This document shows positions 1-9,414 of a stretch of DNA of 64,000 nucleotides, piece by piece. The stretch lies in assembly GCA_902363335.1 (NCBI GenBank), contig CABIZV010000006.1, forward strand, positions 62,001 to 126,000. Direction: 5' to 3'. The position numbers were made by a program, and so were the translations under genes. Under the pieces are notes generated by a model. The model was given only the letters and a program-made list of their open reading frames with translations. It was not told the DNA's origin and searched no databases. How positions within the stretch are numbered: the first letter of the stretch is position 1; each line of letters begins with the position of its first letter. Origin of the DNA: Enterobacteriaceae bacterium. GTDB taxonomy: Bacteria > Pseudomonadota > Gammaproteobacteria > Enterobacterales > Enterobacteriaceae.

Positions 1-150
1 CAGCATCAGTTCAACGGGCAGCCATTCCAGCGCCACGATACGCTCGGCGCTAATCGGCGCGGCCTGCGCCTTTTGCATCTGCCATATGAGCGGTGAGAGC
101 GCCATCGCCGTCAGCAAACGGCGGCGGCTAATCAGGTTTGAGGCGGTCAT
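1..150 (-). CDS. fhuD: FhuD, periplasmic hydroxamate siderophore-binding protein (N-terminal fragment)
   Basis: This is the first 50 codons of FhuD, cut by the window edge. FhuD carries ferrichrome-type siderophores from the outer membrane receptor to the FhuB permease. The fragment reads MTASNLISRRRLLTAMALSP and continues with a hydrophobic stretch and an AQA-like cleavage site, so it is a twin-arginine type signal peptide (SRRRLL). The mature start (around ERIVALEWLPVELM) matches the E. coli family. Its ATG overlaps the fhuC stop codon by one base (TGATG), so the two are translationally coupled in the order fhuA-fhuC-fhuD. The identity is secure although only the start is present. Confidence 0.93.
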   Translation of the reverse strand, partial: MTASNLISRRRLLTAMALSPLIWQMQKAQAAPISAERIVALEWLPVELML

Positions 151-947
151 CAGTAGACAAAACTTACCGGTGCGGCACCGGCTGGGTGAGGCAGTATCCC
201 CATCGGAATACCGTAGATTTTTTCCAGCGTCTCGCTGCGCATCAGTTCATCAGGCGTGCCCTGGGCAATCATTTCGCCCCCACGCAGCGCGACCAGATAG
301 TCACAGTAGCGGGCCGCCATGTTGATGTCGTGCAGCACGGCAACCACCGTCAGTCCACGCTGTTCGCTCAAGCGATGTATCAGCGCCAGCACGTCCACCT
401 GATGGGCAATATCCAGCGCGGAGGTCGGTTCATCCAGCAGCAGACAGCGGCTATCCTGCGCTACCAGCATGGCAATCCACGCACGCTGACGTTCGCCGCC
501 GGAGAGGCTATCGACCAGACGCTGCGCCAGCGGTTTCAGCCCTACCAGCGCAATCGCTTCATCCACTTTTTCACGGTCAGCCACGCCAAATCGTCCTAAC
601 GCTCCGTGCCACGGGTAGCGACCAATCGCCACCAGCTCACGCACCGTCATCCCTTCTGCGGGCGGCAGTTGCTGGGGCAGATAGGCAACCTTGCGGGCAA
701 AGGCTTTGCTATTCCAGCTCGCCAGCGGCTGACTGTCCAGCAGGATCTCTCCTTCAGACGGCGGCTGATGGCAGCCCAGCATTTTCAGCAAGGTGGATTT
801 GCCCGAGCCGTTGTGGCCGATAAGTCCGGTCACTTTGCCCGCTGGGAAGGTTAAGGAGAGTGGATGTAACAGGGTGCGACCAGGCACGCGGAAAGCCACC
901 TCGACCAAAGAGAAGGTGGTGTCGGAATGAGTTGTGTTGTCCTGCAT
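150..947 (-). CDS. fhuC: FhuC, ATP-binding subunit of the ferrichrome ABC importer
   Basis: FhuC is the cytoplasmic ATPase that powers FhuB-dependent uptake of iron(III)-hydroxamates. Visible motifs are Walker A GHNGSGKST near residue 44, the ABC signature LSGGERQR, Walker B CLLLDEPTSALD and the H-loop histidine in AVLHDINMAARY. I chose the ATG at 947 (265 aa, MQDNTTHSD), which is the length of the E. coli protein. An upstream in-frame ATG at 959 would add four residues. The gene lies 48 bases downstream of fhuA on the same strand and its stop overlaps the fhuD start, so it is very likely co-transcribed with fhuA under Fur control. Confidence 0.96.
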   Translation of the reverse strand: MQDNTTHSDTTFSLVEVAFRVPGRTLLHPLSLTFPAGKVTGLIGHNGSGKSTLLKMLGCHQPPSEGEILLDSQPLASWNSKAFARKVAYLPQQLPPAEGMTVRELVAIGRYPWHGALGRFGVADREKVDEAIALVGLKPLAQRLVDSLSGGERQRAWIAMLVAQDSRCLLLDEPTSALDIAHQVDVLALIHRLSEQRGLTVVAVLHDINMAARYCDYLVALRGGEMIAQGTPDELMRSETLEKIYGIPMGILPHPAGAAPVSFVY

Positions 948-995
948 AACCGTCAACATGTTAAAGGGCGCGGAAAATCCGCGCCCTGGAGGTGG

Positions 996-3200
996 TTAGA
1001 AACGGAACGTTGCGGTAGCAACAACCTGACGCTCTGCGCCCCAGTAGCATGCGTATTCGCTATAGCAGCTGGAGACGTATTCACGGTCAAACAGGTTATT
1101 GACGTTAACGGCAACGGAGGAGCCCGGCAGGCCGAAACGCGCCAGATCGTATTTCACCATGGCGTCAGCTACGGTGTAGCTGCCAACGTTGAACGAATCG
1201 TTTTTCTTCGCTGCGTCATTTTTGTAGTAGCTCACCGTCGAACCGGTATAGCGCACACCAGCACCGAAGGTCAGGCCGCTAAGCGCCGTGTCATAAAAGG
1301 TGTAATCCGTCCACAGTGACGCTTGATTACGTGGCACCTCAGCCGGGCGTTTGCCTTTAAAGATGGTGTCTTCAGTATATTCAGCATCGTTATAGCTATA
1401 GGCTGCGGTCACGTTGATATTTTCGTTAACCGCCGCTTTCGCTTCCAGCTCAAGACCGCGGGAACGAATCTCACCCGCCTGCACGCTATACAGCCCCGTA
1501 GAGTCGTTCGGGTCAGACGTCAGGTTTTTGTCTTTGGTCAGCTGGTAAATCGCCGCGGTCAGGACTACCGGCATATCTTTCGGTACGTACTTCACGCCAG
1601 CTTCGTACTGCTTGCCGCGAGACGGATCGAACGGTTTGCCATCTTTTGTTGAACCAGAGGTCGGTTCGAAAGATTCGCTGTAGCTGAAATATGGAGAGAT
1701 TCCGTTATCAAACAGATAGTTCAGACCACCACGCCAGGTAAATTGCTGATCGTGATTTTGCGCCAGAGAGTTGCTGGAGCGGGTCAGAGTTGAGGCCATC
1801 GCGTAGTCATAGCGACCACCCAGCGTCAGCACCCATTTGTCCCATTCCATTTGATCTTGCGCGTACAGGCCCGTTTGTTCCATACGGTTTAGTACCGCAT
1901 ATGGGAAGTTAACGGAGACATTCGGATTACCGTACTGCGGGTTGTTCATATCCAGCGGGCTGGCTGAACCATACTGAGCGTCAATATCGTTACGCATGCG
2001 TGAATAATCCACGCCGGTTAGCAGCGTATGCGCTACGTCGCCGGTCGCGAAGTTAGACTGCAGTTGGTTATCAACGGTGAAAGTATTGAGGTCTTCATCA
2101 GAGCGAACGTACTGACGATTAATTTTACCCGGCGCGATATAGCCATAACCGTAAACGGAACGGTACAGGGTTTTCACCTGATCGTAACGCAGGTTCTGAC
2201 GCACGGTGAAGGTGTCGTTAAATTCGTGCGAGAAGCTGTAGCCCACCATCTGCTGGCGGCGCTGCATCTTGTTATCACGCTCACCTTCGTTGAAATCGGT
2301 CGGCAGCTTGTGCGCATTACCGTTAGCATCGTAATAAGGCACAACCGTACCTTCGCGCGGCAACCAACCGTAGTAACCCGCATTCGGGTCGCTCTGGAAG
2401 TTGCTCAGGAAGGTGAAGTCGGTTTTATCATCCGGGCGCCAGCTAAAGGACGGGGCAATGGCATAGCGATTCGATTTCGCCATATCCTGCTGCGTATCCT
2501 GGCTGCGGCCTAAACCAGTCAGACGATAGGACCATACACCATCGTCATCAATGGCATCACTGAAGTCAAAACCGGTCTGCCAGAGGTTATCGGTGCCCAT
2601 TTTGAACTGAATTTCACGCAGCGGTTCGGTGGTCGGACGCTTGCTGACCATGCTGACGATACCGCCCGGGTTGCTGTTGCCGTACAGCACGGACGTTGGC
2701 CCACGCATCACTTCAACACGTTCCAGGAAATACGGGTCCATCGAAATTTCAGAGTAGTTATTGCCCTGAAGCTTCATGCCATCCAGATACTGGTTGGTGT
2801 TAACGGTGGTCGGTGCAGTAAAACCACGAATAGAAACAACGTCGTACGTTGATGAGCTGCCGCGAGTCGAGAATACGCTTGGCGTATAAGCCATGGCATC
2901 TTTGACGGTTGTCGGCTGACGGATGTCCATTTCCTGACGGGTGATCACCGAGACAGACTGCGGTGTCTTCTCAATCGGGGTATCCGTTTTAGTTGCCGTT
3001 GCGGTGTGCTTTGCAGCGATGGTGGCGGCTTGCCCCCAGGCGCTTTCCTGAGAAACAGGTGCGGCGGTAACGGTGATGGTTTCTTCTTTCGGTTTATCTG
3101 CAGCCTGTGCGTAAACAGACATGCCGCTAACCGCTGTGGCGACTACGACTGCGAGTTTACGCAGCGAGTGGGTTGGCTGAGCAGTTTTAAGACGCGCCAT
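996..3200 (-). CDS. fhuA: FhuA, TonB-dependent outer membrane ferrichrome receptor
   Basis: FhuA is the 22-strand outer membrane barrel that imports ferrichrome using TonB energy; in E. coli it is also a receptor for phages T1, T5 and phi80 and for colicin M. The 734-residue product has a signal peptide (MARLKTAQPTHSLRK to YAQA), a TonB box (ETITVTA), a plug domain with MRGPTSVLYGNSNPGG, and the terminal beta-signal ending in phenylalanine (VATATFRF). The ATG at 3200 matches the family start; a longer frame to 3263 would run through the Fur-like site. Several extracellular loops differ from E. coli FhuA and look like the Salmonella form (for example around SSTYDVVSIRGF), so the phage and colicin spectrum is probably different. 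Confidence 0.96.
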   Translation of the reverse strand: MARLKTAQPTHSLRKLAVVVATAVSGMSVYAQAADKPKEETITVTAAPVSQESAWGQAATIAAKHTATATKTDTPIEKTPQSVSVITRQEMDIRQPTTVKDAMAYTPSVFSTRGSSSTYDVVSIRGFTAPTTVNTNQYLDGMKLQGNNYSEISMDPYFLERVEVMRGPTSVLYGNSNPGGIVSMVSKRPTTEPLREIQFKMGTDNLWQTGFDFSDAIDDDGVWSYRLTGLGRSQDTQQDMAKSNRYAIAPSFSWRPDDKTDFTFLSNFQSDPNAGYYGWLPREGTVVPYYDANGNAHKLPTDFNEGERDNKMQRRQQMVGYSFSHEFNDTFTVRQNLRYDQVKTLYRSVYGYGYIAPGKINRQYVRSDEDLNTFTVDNQLQSNFATGDVAHTLLTGVDYSRMRNDIDAQYGSASPLDMNNPQYGNPNVSVNFPYAVLNRMEQTGLYAQDQMEWDKWVLTLGGRYDYAMASTLTRSSNSLAQNHDQQFTWRGGLNYLFDNGISPYFSYSESFEPTSGSTKDGKPFDPSRGKQYEAGVKYVPKDMPVVLTAAIYQLTKDKNLTSDPNDSTGLYSVQAGEIRSRGLELEAKAAVNENINVTAAYSYNDAEYTEDTIFKGKRPAEVPRNQASLWTDYTFYDTALSGLTFGAGVRYTGSTVSYYKNDAAKKNDSFNVGSYTVADAMVKYDLARFGLPGSSVAVNVNNLFDREYVSSCYSEYACYWGAERQVVATATFRF

Positions 3201-3219
3201 TGGTATATCTCTGATGAAG

Positions 3220-3258
3220 TGAATGATAACGTAAACGAGAATTATTATTATAACCGGA
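3220..3258 (-). promoter_or_regulatory. Fur-binding region upstream of fhuA
   Basis: The strip just upstream of the fhuA start contains overlapping GATAAC/GAGAATTATTATTATAA-like hexamers that resemble tandem Fur repeats (GATAAT type). E. coli fhuA has a very similar sequence in the same place. Iron-dependent repression of fhuACD is therefore inferred. The match is by eye only and the exact boundaries are uncertain. Confidence 0.6.
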
Positions 3259-3362
3259 AGCATAATAGGACAGCGGGTAGACGCATAGCAAGCGTTATAA
3301 GTCCCTACCAGAATTAAGGGGTTAAGAAATAAACAGATGAAAAAATGGCGTTAAGAAAAGGA

Positions 3363-3393
3363 TAAAAAAAAGCCTCTGCGGTTAACAGAGGCT
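3363..3393 (-). terminator. Intrinsic terminator of mrcB
   Basis: Read on the minus strand, AGCCTCTG and CAGAGGCT form a perfect 8-bp stem with a 7-base loop, followed by a run of T residues (A residues at 3364-3370 on the plus strand). It lies about 170 bases beyond the mrcB stop and is oriented for mrcB transcription. It also separates mrcB from fhuA. Confidence 0.75.
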
Positions 3394-3401
3394 CGGTGTT
3401 G

Positions 3402-3534
3402 GTAGGTGCCCGGAGACCCCGGGGGCGGCGTAAACGCCTTGCCCGGGCTACGATATCGCACCGGGAACTGCGGGACGCCTTACCCGGGCGACAGATTGGT
3501 GTAGGCCGGATAAGGCGTAGCCGCCATCCGGCAA
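3402..3534. repeat. Palindromic intergenic repeats (GTAGCCCGG-type element and REP)
   Basis: Two kinds of short extragenic palindrome lie between mrcB and fhuA. At 3402-3451 is a GC-rich imperfect palindrome ending in CCCGGGCTAC, a form that recurs through the window. At 3501-3534 is a typical REP unit (GTAGGCCGGATAAGGCG with CCGCCATCCGGCA). Neither is coding; an apparent open frame here is a shadow of the repeat composition. Confidence 0.75.
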
Positions 3535-3559
3535 TCTGCACAGGTGTTCACAATCTCGG

Positions 3560-6094
3560 CTAGTTACCGCCGAACATATCCTTAATCCAGCCTGCGACGC
3601 CATCGCTGTCTTTCTTCTCTTGCGCAGGCGGCTGTTGTTGTTGCTGCTGTTGCGGCTGAGAAGACGACGAATCAAACGGATTTGCTGACTGCTGCTGTTC
3701 AATCGCCTGCTGGCTCTGCTGGCAGAGCGCATCCGGGTCGGCTGTCCAGACCGGCAGCATGCGCATGCCTCCGCCGCCGCAAATGAAGTAGCCATTGTCA
3801 TCAACGCCCATATTAACTACATCTTCCGGCGCGGTGAGATTCAGCGCGATAGGCGACTGGTTAGTCAGATAGCGTTGATAAATCGACATAGCACCGCTGG
3901 CACCGTACAGCTTGGTTGGCTGGTTGTTATCGCGGCCCACCCAGGTAATCACCACTTCACGGCCATCAATCCCGGCAAACCAGGTATCCACGTTGTTGTT
4001 GGTGGTCCCGGTTTTCCCCGCCAGATGCAGGTTCGGGTATTTAGCCCCCAACTGACGACCCGTACCACGCTGCACAACCTGCTGCATCGTCCACAGCGTC
4101 ATGTACGCCGCCTGCGCCGGTACGGCACGTTCTGCCTGCGGGAAGCTCTGATACAGCACGGTGCCGTCTTCCGCAATCACCGAACGCAGCGCCGACAGCG
4201 GCGCACGGTTACCGCCGCTGGCGATAGTCTGGAACGCCTGGGCAACTTCAATCGGCGTCAGGTTCAGCGCCCCCAGCAGCATCGCAGGAACCGGATGCAG
4301 CTGGTCTTTCGGCACGCCCAGCTTCAGCCAGGTATCGGTAACCGCAGGCAGCCCCAGCGCCATCCCCAGGTTAACGGTCGGTACGTTCATGGAGCGGGTT
4401 AACGCATCCACCAGCATCACTCTACCGCTCTCGCTGTAGCGACGATCGTCGTTTTGCGGTGACCACACCTGACCATTTGGCTGGCGCAGGGCAATCGGTG
4501 CATCGGCAATCCAGGTATTCAGGCGATACTGATTCGGCTGGCTAAGTGCCGTCAGGTAGGTCGCAGGTTTTGCCAGAGAACCAATCGAACGACGCGCCTG
4601 CATCGCACGGTTGTAACCGGCAAACTGCGGCTCTGCGCCACCGACCATCGCGCGCACTTCACCGCTGAAGCGGTCAACCACCACCATCGCGGTTTCCAGA
4701 TCGCTCAGCTTGCGCTGTTTCTTCAGTGCCGGGATACCGTCGGTCGCCGCTTTTTCGGCCGCATCCTGCGCCACCGAGTCAAAGGTGGTGAAAATTTTCA
4801 CGCCGGATAGATCTTTGACCTTATCGCCCAGTTTTGCCTGCAGCTCCTGACGCACCATCTGCATAAACGCTGGCTGCGGTGAAATCACCCCGCCGCGCGG
4901 CTGCACGCCTAGCGGACGCGCACTCAGCATGTCGTAGAGTTCCTGGTCGATCACTTTCTGCTGTTGCAGCAAGCGCAACACCAGGTTACGACGTTCGAGC
5001 GACAGTTTCGGGTTACGCCACGGGTTGTAGATCGACGCCCCTTTCACCATCCCCACCAGCAGCGCCTGCTGATCAAGACTCAGCTCTTCGACCGGGCGGC
5101 CAAAGTAGTAAAGGCTCGCCAGCGGGAAGCCGCGAATTTCGTTGTCGCCGCTTTGACCGAGGTACACCTCGTTCATATACAGCTCAAGGATACGGTCTTT
5201 GCTGTAGCGCGCATCCATAATCAGCGCCATGTAGGCTTCGTTGGCCTTACGCCAGTATGAACGCTCGCTGGACAGGAACAGGTTCTTCACCAACTGCTGC
5301 GTCAGCGTACTCGCCCCTTGCACCGTGCGTCCGGCGGTCAGGTTGGCCAGCATCGCACGGCCAATCGAGTAGAAGCTGATGCCGTCATGCTCGTAGAAAT
5401 GACGGTCTTCGGTGGCGATAAGCGTATCCACCAGCAGATCCGGGAAACCGCTGCGCGGCACGAACAGACGCTGCTCGCCATTTGGCGAGGACATCATGGT
5501 GATAAGCCGTGGGTCGAGTCGGAAGAAACCAAACTGACGGTTGTTGTCCATATTCTCGATGGTGTCCAGACGATCGCCGTCAAAGGTCAGACGCGCACGC
5601 ACCTGCCCTTCTTTACTGTCCGGGAAATCGAACGGGCGACGGATCATCTCGATGCTGTTGGCCTGCACAGTAAATTCACCGGGACGCGTCATCGCCGTCA
5701 CCTGGCGGTACTGTGTTGCCGTCAGCAGCTGCACCATCTCTTTTTTACTGATGGACATATCCGGCTCGAGGTTGACCATGCGGCCATAGACCGCCGCCGG
5801 AAGCTGCCAGACTTTACCATCAATACGGCTACGGATTTTTTGGTCAAGATAGACGCCATAAATCGCGACCAGTACCGCAAATACGATACCCAATTTGACC
5901 AGGAACCAGAACCAGCGATGCTTACCGCGTGGCTTGCCTCCCTTGCCGCCACCTTTACGCGAGCGTGGTTTTTCTTCTTCGTAACCATCATCGTCATAAT
6001 CGTCATCATATTGCTGACGACGGCTTACCTTTTGTTTTGCCGGACGTGCAGGTTTTCCTTTACGTCCAATTGGCTCGCGGTCATTCCCCGCCAT
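3560..6094 (-). CDS. mrcB: Penicillin-binding protein 1B, bifunctional murein synthase
   Basis: PBP1B polymerises lipid II into glycan strands and cross-links the peptides in the periplasm. The 844-residue product has a charged cytoplasmic tail rich in Asp and Lys/Arg, one membrane segment (WFWFLVKLGIVFAVLVAIYG), the UB2H domain, a family 51 glycosyltransferase domain with catalytic Glu in TEDRHFYEHDG, and a transpeptidase domain with SxxK (GSLAKP), SxN (SMN) and KTGT motifs. The C-terminal tail is rich in Gln and Ser. The ATG at 6094 is preferred because GGAGAGAGA lies just upstream; an ATG six codons earlier would place that Shine-Dalgarno inside the gene. It is monocistronic, with a terminator downstream. 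Confidence 0.97.
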   Translation of the reverse strand: MAGNDREPIGRKGKPARPAKQKVSRRQQYDDDYDDDGYEEEKPRSRKGGGKGGKPRGKHRWFWFLVKLGIVFAVLVAIYGVYLDQKIRSRIDGKVWQLPAAVYGRMVNLEPDMSISKKEMVQLLTATQYRQVTAMTRPGEFTVQANSIEMIRRPFDFPDSKEGQVRARLTFDGDRLDTIENMDNNRQFGFFRLDPRLITMMSSPNGEQRLFVPRSGFPDLLVDTLIATEDRHFYEHDGISFYSIGRAMLANLTAGRTVQGASTLTQQLVKNLFLSSERSYWRKANEAYMALIMDARYSKDRILELYMNEVYLGQSGDNEIRGFPLASLYYFGRPVEELSLDQQALLVGMVKGASIYNPWRNPKLSLERRNLVLRLLQQQKVIDQELYDMLSARPLGVQPRGGVISPQPAFMQMVRQELQAKLGDKVKDLSGVKIFTTFDSVAQDAAEKAATDGIPALKKQRKLSDLETAMVVVDRFSGEVRAMVGGAEPQFAGYNRAMQARRSIGSLAKPATYLTALSQPNQYRLNTWIADAPIALRQPNGQVWSPQNDDRRYSESGRVMLVDALTRSMNVPTVNLGMALGLPAVTDTWLKLGVPKDQLHPVPAMLLGALNLTPIEVAQAFQTIASGGNRAPLSALRSVIAEDGTVLYQSFPQAERAVPAQAAYMTLWTMQQVVQRGTGRQLGAKYPNLHLAGKTGTTNNNVDTWFAGIDGREVVITWVGRDNNQPTKLYGASGAMSIYQRYLTNQSPIALNLTAPEDVVNMGVDDNGYFICGGGGMRMLPVWTADPDALCQQSQQAIEQQQSANPFDSSSSQPQQQQQQQPPAQEKKDSDGVAGWIKDMFGGN

Positions 6095-6226
6095 GCTCTC
6101 TCTCCGCAACATTCAGGCATAAAGGCCTGATTCTCAATTCTTCTGTCGTTTGAAAGAAGAAGATATCTCTCAAATTTATGGTGTATTCCCCAGCGTCGCA
6201 TTCGCCCTACAGAGTTACTGCAACAC

Positions 6227-6360
6227 GTAGGCCTGATAAGCGCAGCGCCATCAGGCGGTGCACATTGCCGGATGGCGGCTTTGCCTTATCCGGCCTACAC
6301 AACCGCTGTATTCATCGACGTCGTGTTCGTAGCCCGGCCGAGCGAATGCGACGCCGGGAA
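6227..6360. repeat. REP pair (BIME) plus partial GTAGCCCGG-type element
   Basis: Between hrpB and mrcB, 6227-6298 holds two inverted REP units (GTAGGCCTGATAAGCGC ... GCCTTATCCGGCCTAC). It is followed at 6329-6360 by a half-element GTAGCCCGGCCGAGCG ... GACGCCGGGA. The rest of the 6095-6368 gap presumably contains the mrcB promoter next to its start; I see no gene in it. Confidence 0.75.
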
Positions 6361-6368
6361 CAACGCCA

Positions 6369-8798
6369 TCACGAATACTTTTTTGTCCGCCGCGTGGGAG
6401 CGGTATTTGCCGGATCGTCCGGCCAGACATGTTTCGGATAGCGCCCCTTCATCTCTTTTTGCACCTCGCGGTACGACCCTTGCCAGAACGCGCTTAAATC
6501 ACGCGTAATCTGCAATGGGCGCTGGGCGGGTGAAAGCAGCTCTAATACCAGCGCCACTCGTCCTTCGGCGATGGTCGGGGTGCTGGCTTCACCAAACATC
6601 TCCTGCATCCGCACGGCCAATGCCGGTGGATTATCCGCATCGTAGCGAATCGCGATTCGACTTCCCGTTGGCACAGTGTAATGAGTTGGCAGCGAACTCA
6701 CCAGACGTTGTCGTAATGACCAGGGCAACCAGGCGTAAAGCGCCTGGCTAATATCCACTGATTTCAGCCCACGCAGAGAATGCACGCCGGTCATGTGCGG
6801 GAGCAGCCAATCCTCAAGCGATTCCAGCAACGCCTCATCGTCCACCGCAGGCCACGCCTCTTCCGGCAGCCAGCGTGCCGCACACTGTAATCGCAAGCGC
6901 AGCTGTTCGGCCTCGCTCGTCCAGTTAAGCACGCTTAGCCCTTTCTCGCGAATTCCGGTCAGCATCGCCTGATGAAGTTCGTTCTCGGACGGTTTTGCCA
7001 GCGGGCGCACGCTGAGCATTAATTGACCAATCTGGCTACGACGCAGCGCTTTGAGCGTGCCCTGGGTATCATCCCACTCGATCGTGTCTGATTGTTGAAG
7101 CAATTCAGGACAACGGGCAATTAAAGCGTCGATATCCAGCGCGCAGGCCAGCAAAATTCGCGCGTCCGGTGAAGCACTACCTTGCAACAACAACGGCGCA
7201 ATCAGCCATTCGTGGCGATTTAACGCATCGTCGGCATCGAGCATCGCCCCCATGCCGTTTGCCAACTGGTAGCGTCCTTCCTGCCCGCGTCGACGCGCAA
7301 TTCGGTCGGGAAAACCCTGGGCCAGCAGGGCCGGAATGGCGTCGCTATCCACCTGACCCGCGCGGCGATTAAGCCGTTTGCAAAGCTGCTGGCTGCGCTG
7401 TTGCCATTGCCCCTGTGGCCGGGAAAATGCCTGGAGCAAATCGTGGTGGCTTCCGCGCGGCGGTTCTTCGAGGATAGCGGCCAGCCGCGCCGCCGTGGCG
7501 ACCTCATCATCATTTTTTGCTGCCACCAGCATCGCCGCCAGGCGGGGATCGTTACCTAAAGCGGCCATTTTCTGCCCCTTCGCGGTTAACCGCCCGTCCA
7601 CCAGCGCGCCAAGCTGCGTTAACAATCGCCGCGCCGCCGCAAGATTAGTGGCAGGCGGTTGATCCAGCCAGCTTAGCTGGGCCGGATCCGTACATCCCCA
7701 CTGCAACAATTCGAGCAACAGCGAGGAGAGATCGCTTTGTAAGATTTCCGCATCGCTTTGCGCTGCCGCGCGCTCGGCCTGCTCTTTCGCCAGCAAATGC
7801 ACACATACGCCAGGCTCCAGTCGTCCGGCGCGACCGGCGCGCTGGGTCATTGAGGCCTGGCTTATCCGCTGAGTCAGCAGTCGCGTCAGGCCGCTGCGCA
7901 CATCAAAACGGGCAACGCGCTCCTGCGCGCTGTCCACCACCAGGCGAATGCCCTCTATCGTCAAACTGGTTTCGGCGATGTTGGTCGCCAGCACCACCTT
8001 GCGCTTACCTGCCGGTGCGGGAAGAATCGCCTGCCGTTGTTCGGCAAGCGAAAGCGCGCCATATAAAGGACAGAGCAACACATCATCCGCCACACGCTCG
8101 GCAAGCTGGTTTTGTACACGCTGAATTTCCCCTACGCCGGGTAAAAATAGCAGCAGCGAGCCGCTTTCATTGCGCAAAAGCTCCGCCGTAGCGATAGCAA
8201 CCGCTTCATCAAAGCGCTGGTGTGAGGGTAATGACTGGTAGCGGCGCTCAACGGGAAACGCGCGCCCCTCGGAAATAATCGTCGGCGCCTCGGGCAGCAA
8301 CTGCTGGAGTTTGTCGTTATCGAGCGTGGCCGACATGATGAGCAGCTTGATATCGTCACGCAGCCCCTGCTGGACGTCGAGCAGCAGCGCCAGCGCGAGA
8401 TCCGCCTGGAGGCTGCGCTCGTGAAATTCATCGAGGATCACAAGCCCCACGCCCGACAGTTCGGGATCTTGTTGGATCATGCGCGTCATGATCCCCTCCG
8501 TCACCACCTCAAGCCGGGTTTTCGCGCTCACACAGGTTTCGGCGCGCATCCGATAGCCTACCGTTTCCCCCGGTTTTTCCCCCAGCAGCTCCGCGAGACG
8601 TTGCGCGACGTTACGCGCCGCCAGCCGGCGTGGCTCCAACAGTAATATGCGCCCTTCAATTCCACCATCGCTTAAAATTTGCAGCGGCAGCCAGGTCGAT
8701 TTACCCGCTCCCGTCGGCGCATTAAGCAGCACCTGCGGGGATTGTCGTAAGGCGATGAGCAGTTCTGGGAGGATGTTTGCGACCGGCAACAGGGACAC
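6369..8798 (-). CDS. hrpB: HrpB, ATP-dependent DExH helicase
   Basis: HrpB is a DEAH/RHA-type RNA helicase-like ATPase of the E. coli family; its physiological substrate is not firmly known. The 809-residue length equals E. coli HrpB. Motifs in order are Walker A PTGAGKST near residue 30, Walker B/DExH ILDEFHER near residue 120, motif III SATLD, NIAETSLTIEG and QRAGRAGR, followed by the helical and HrpB-specific C-terminal domain ending in PTRRTKKYS. The start codon is GTG at 8798, preceded by TGGAG. It is divergent from thpR across a 72-base gap. Confidence 0.95.
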   Translation of the reverse strand: MSLLPVANILPELLIALRQSPQVLLNAPTGAGKSTWLPLQILSDGGIEGRILLLEPRRLAARNVAQRLAELLGEKPGETVGYRMRAETCVSAKTRLEVVTEGIMTRMIQQDPELSGVGLVILDEFHERSLQADLALALLLDVQQGLRDDIKLLIMSATLDNDKLQQLLPEAPTIISEGRAFPVERRYQSLPSHQRFDEAVAIATAELLRNESGSLLLFLPGVGEIQRVQNQLAERVADDVLLCPLYGALSLAEQRQAILPAPAGKRKVVLATNIAETSLTIEGIRLVVDSAQERVARFDVRSGLTRLLTQRISQASMTQRAGRAGRLEPGVCVHLLAKEQAERAAAQSDAEILQSDLSSLLLELLQWGCTDPAQLSWLDQPPATNLAAARRLLTQLGALVDGRLTAKGQKMAALGNDPRLAAMLVAAKNDDEVATAARLAAILEEPPRGSHHDLLQAFSRPQGQWQQRSQQLCKRLNRRAGQVDSDAIPALLAQGFPDRIARRRGQEGRYQLANGMGAMLDADDALNRHEWLIAPLLLQGSASPDARILLACALDIDALIARCPELLQQSDTIEWDDTQGTLKALRRSQIGQLMLSVRPLAKPSENELHQAMLTGIREKGLSVLNWTSEAEQLRLRLQCAARWLPEEAWPAVDDEALLESLEDWLLPHMTGVHSLRGLKSVDISQALYAWLPWSLRQRLVSSLPTHYTVPTGSRIAIRYDADNPPALAVRMQEMFGEASTPTIAEGRVALVLELLSPAQRPLQITRDLSAFWQGSYREVQKEMKGRYPKHVWPDDPANTAPTRRTKKYS

Positions 8799-8870
8799 GA
8801 ATGGCTCCAGGGGTTAACATTAAACGGCGGACATTGTAGCATCGCGTCAATTCATAACCGAGTCCCGACG

Positions 8871-9401
8871 ATGTCTGAGTCTAAAAGACTGTTTTTCGCC
8901 ATAGAGATCCCGGCGAAAATTCAAAAGCAACTGGTGCAGTGGCGAGCGGATCATTTTCCGCCCGACGCCGGTGTGCCGGTCACCGCCGCCAACATGCATA
9001 TCACGCTGGCATTTCTCGGCGACGTTAGTGCGGAAAAACAGCGGGCGCTGGCGATACTTGCTGGGCGTATTCGCCAGCCGGGGTTTACGCTACATCTTGA
9101 CGACGCCGGGCAGTGGCTGCGTTCGCGCGTGGTGTGGCTCGGTACGCGCCAGCCGCCGCGCGGCCTGTTGCAGCTTGCGAATATGCTCCGCGCACAGGCG
9201 GCACGTAGCGGGTGCTATCAAAGCCCACAGCCGTATCATCCCCACCTCACGCTGTTGCGCCATGCCGGTCAAGCAGTGCCTATCCCCGCCCCCGGTTTTC
9301 ACTGGGATTTTCCCGTCACCGAGTTTGTACTCTACGAATCGCGCTTTGCCGCAGGCCGCACCCGATACAAGCCATTGCAGCGCTGGACGCTCAGCGAATA
9401 A
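8871..9401 (+). CDS. thpR: RNA 2',3'-cyclic phosphodiesterase ThpR (LigT)
   Basis: This is a member of the 2H phosphoesterase superfamily, which opens 2',3'-cyclic phosphate ends of RNA and in E. coli can join tRNA half molecules by 2'-5' linkage. Both family HxTx motifs are present: HITLAFLG near residue 43 and HLTLLRH near residue 127. The length (176 aa) equals the E. coli protein. The stop is 13 bases before sfsA, so the two probably form one transcript (thpR-sfsA, perhaps running to dksA). It was formerly called ligT or yadP. Confidence 0.93.
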   Translation: MSESKRLFFAIEIPAKIQKQLVQWRADHFPPDAGVPVTAANMHITLAFLGDVSAEKQRALAILAGRIRQPGFTLHLDDAGQWLRSRVVWLGTRQPPRGLLQLANMLRAQAARSGCYQSPQPYHPHLTLLRHAGQAVPIPAPGFHWDFPVTEFVLYESRFAAGRTRYKPLQRWTLSE

Positions 9402-9414
9402 TTAAGGAAATCCG

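Noticed and set aside
3314..3541. Minus-strand open frame after mrcB
   Set aside because: It consists of REP and palindrome sequence plus the mrcB terminator.
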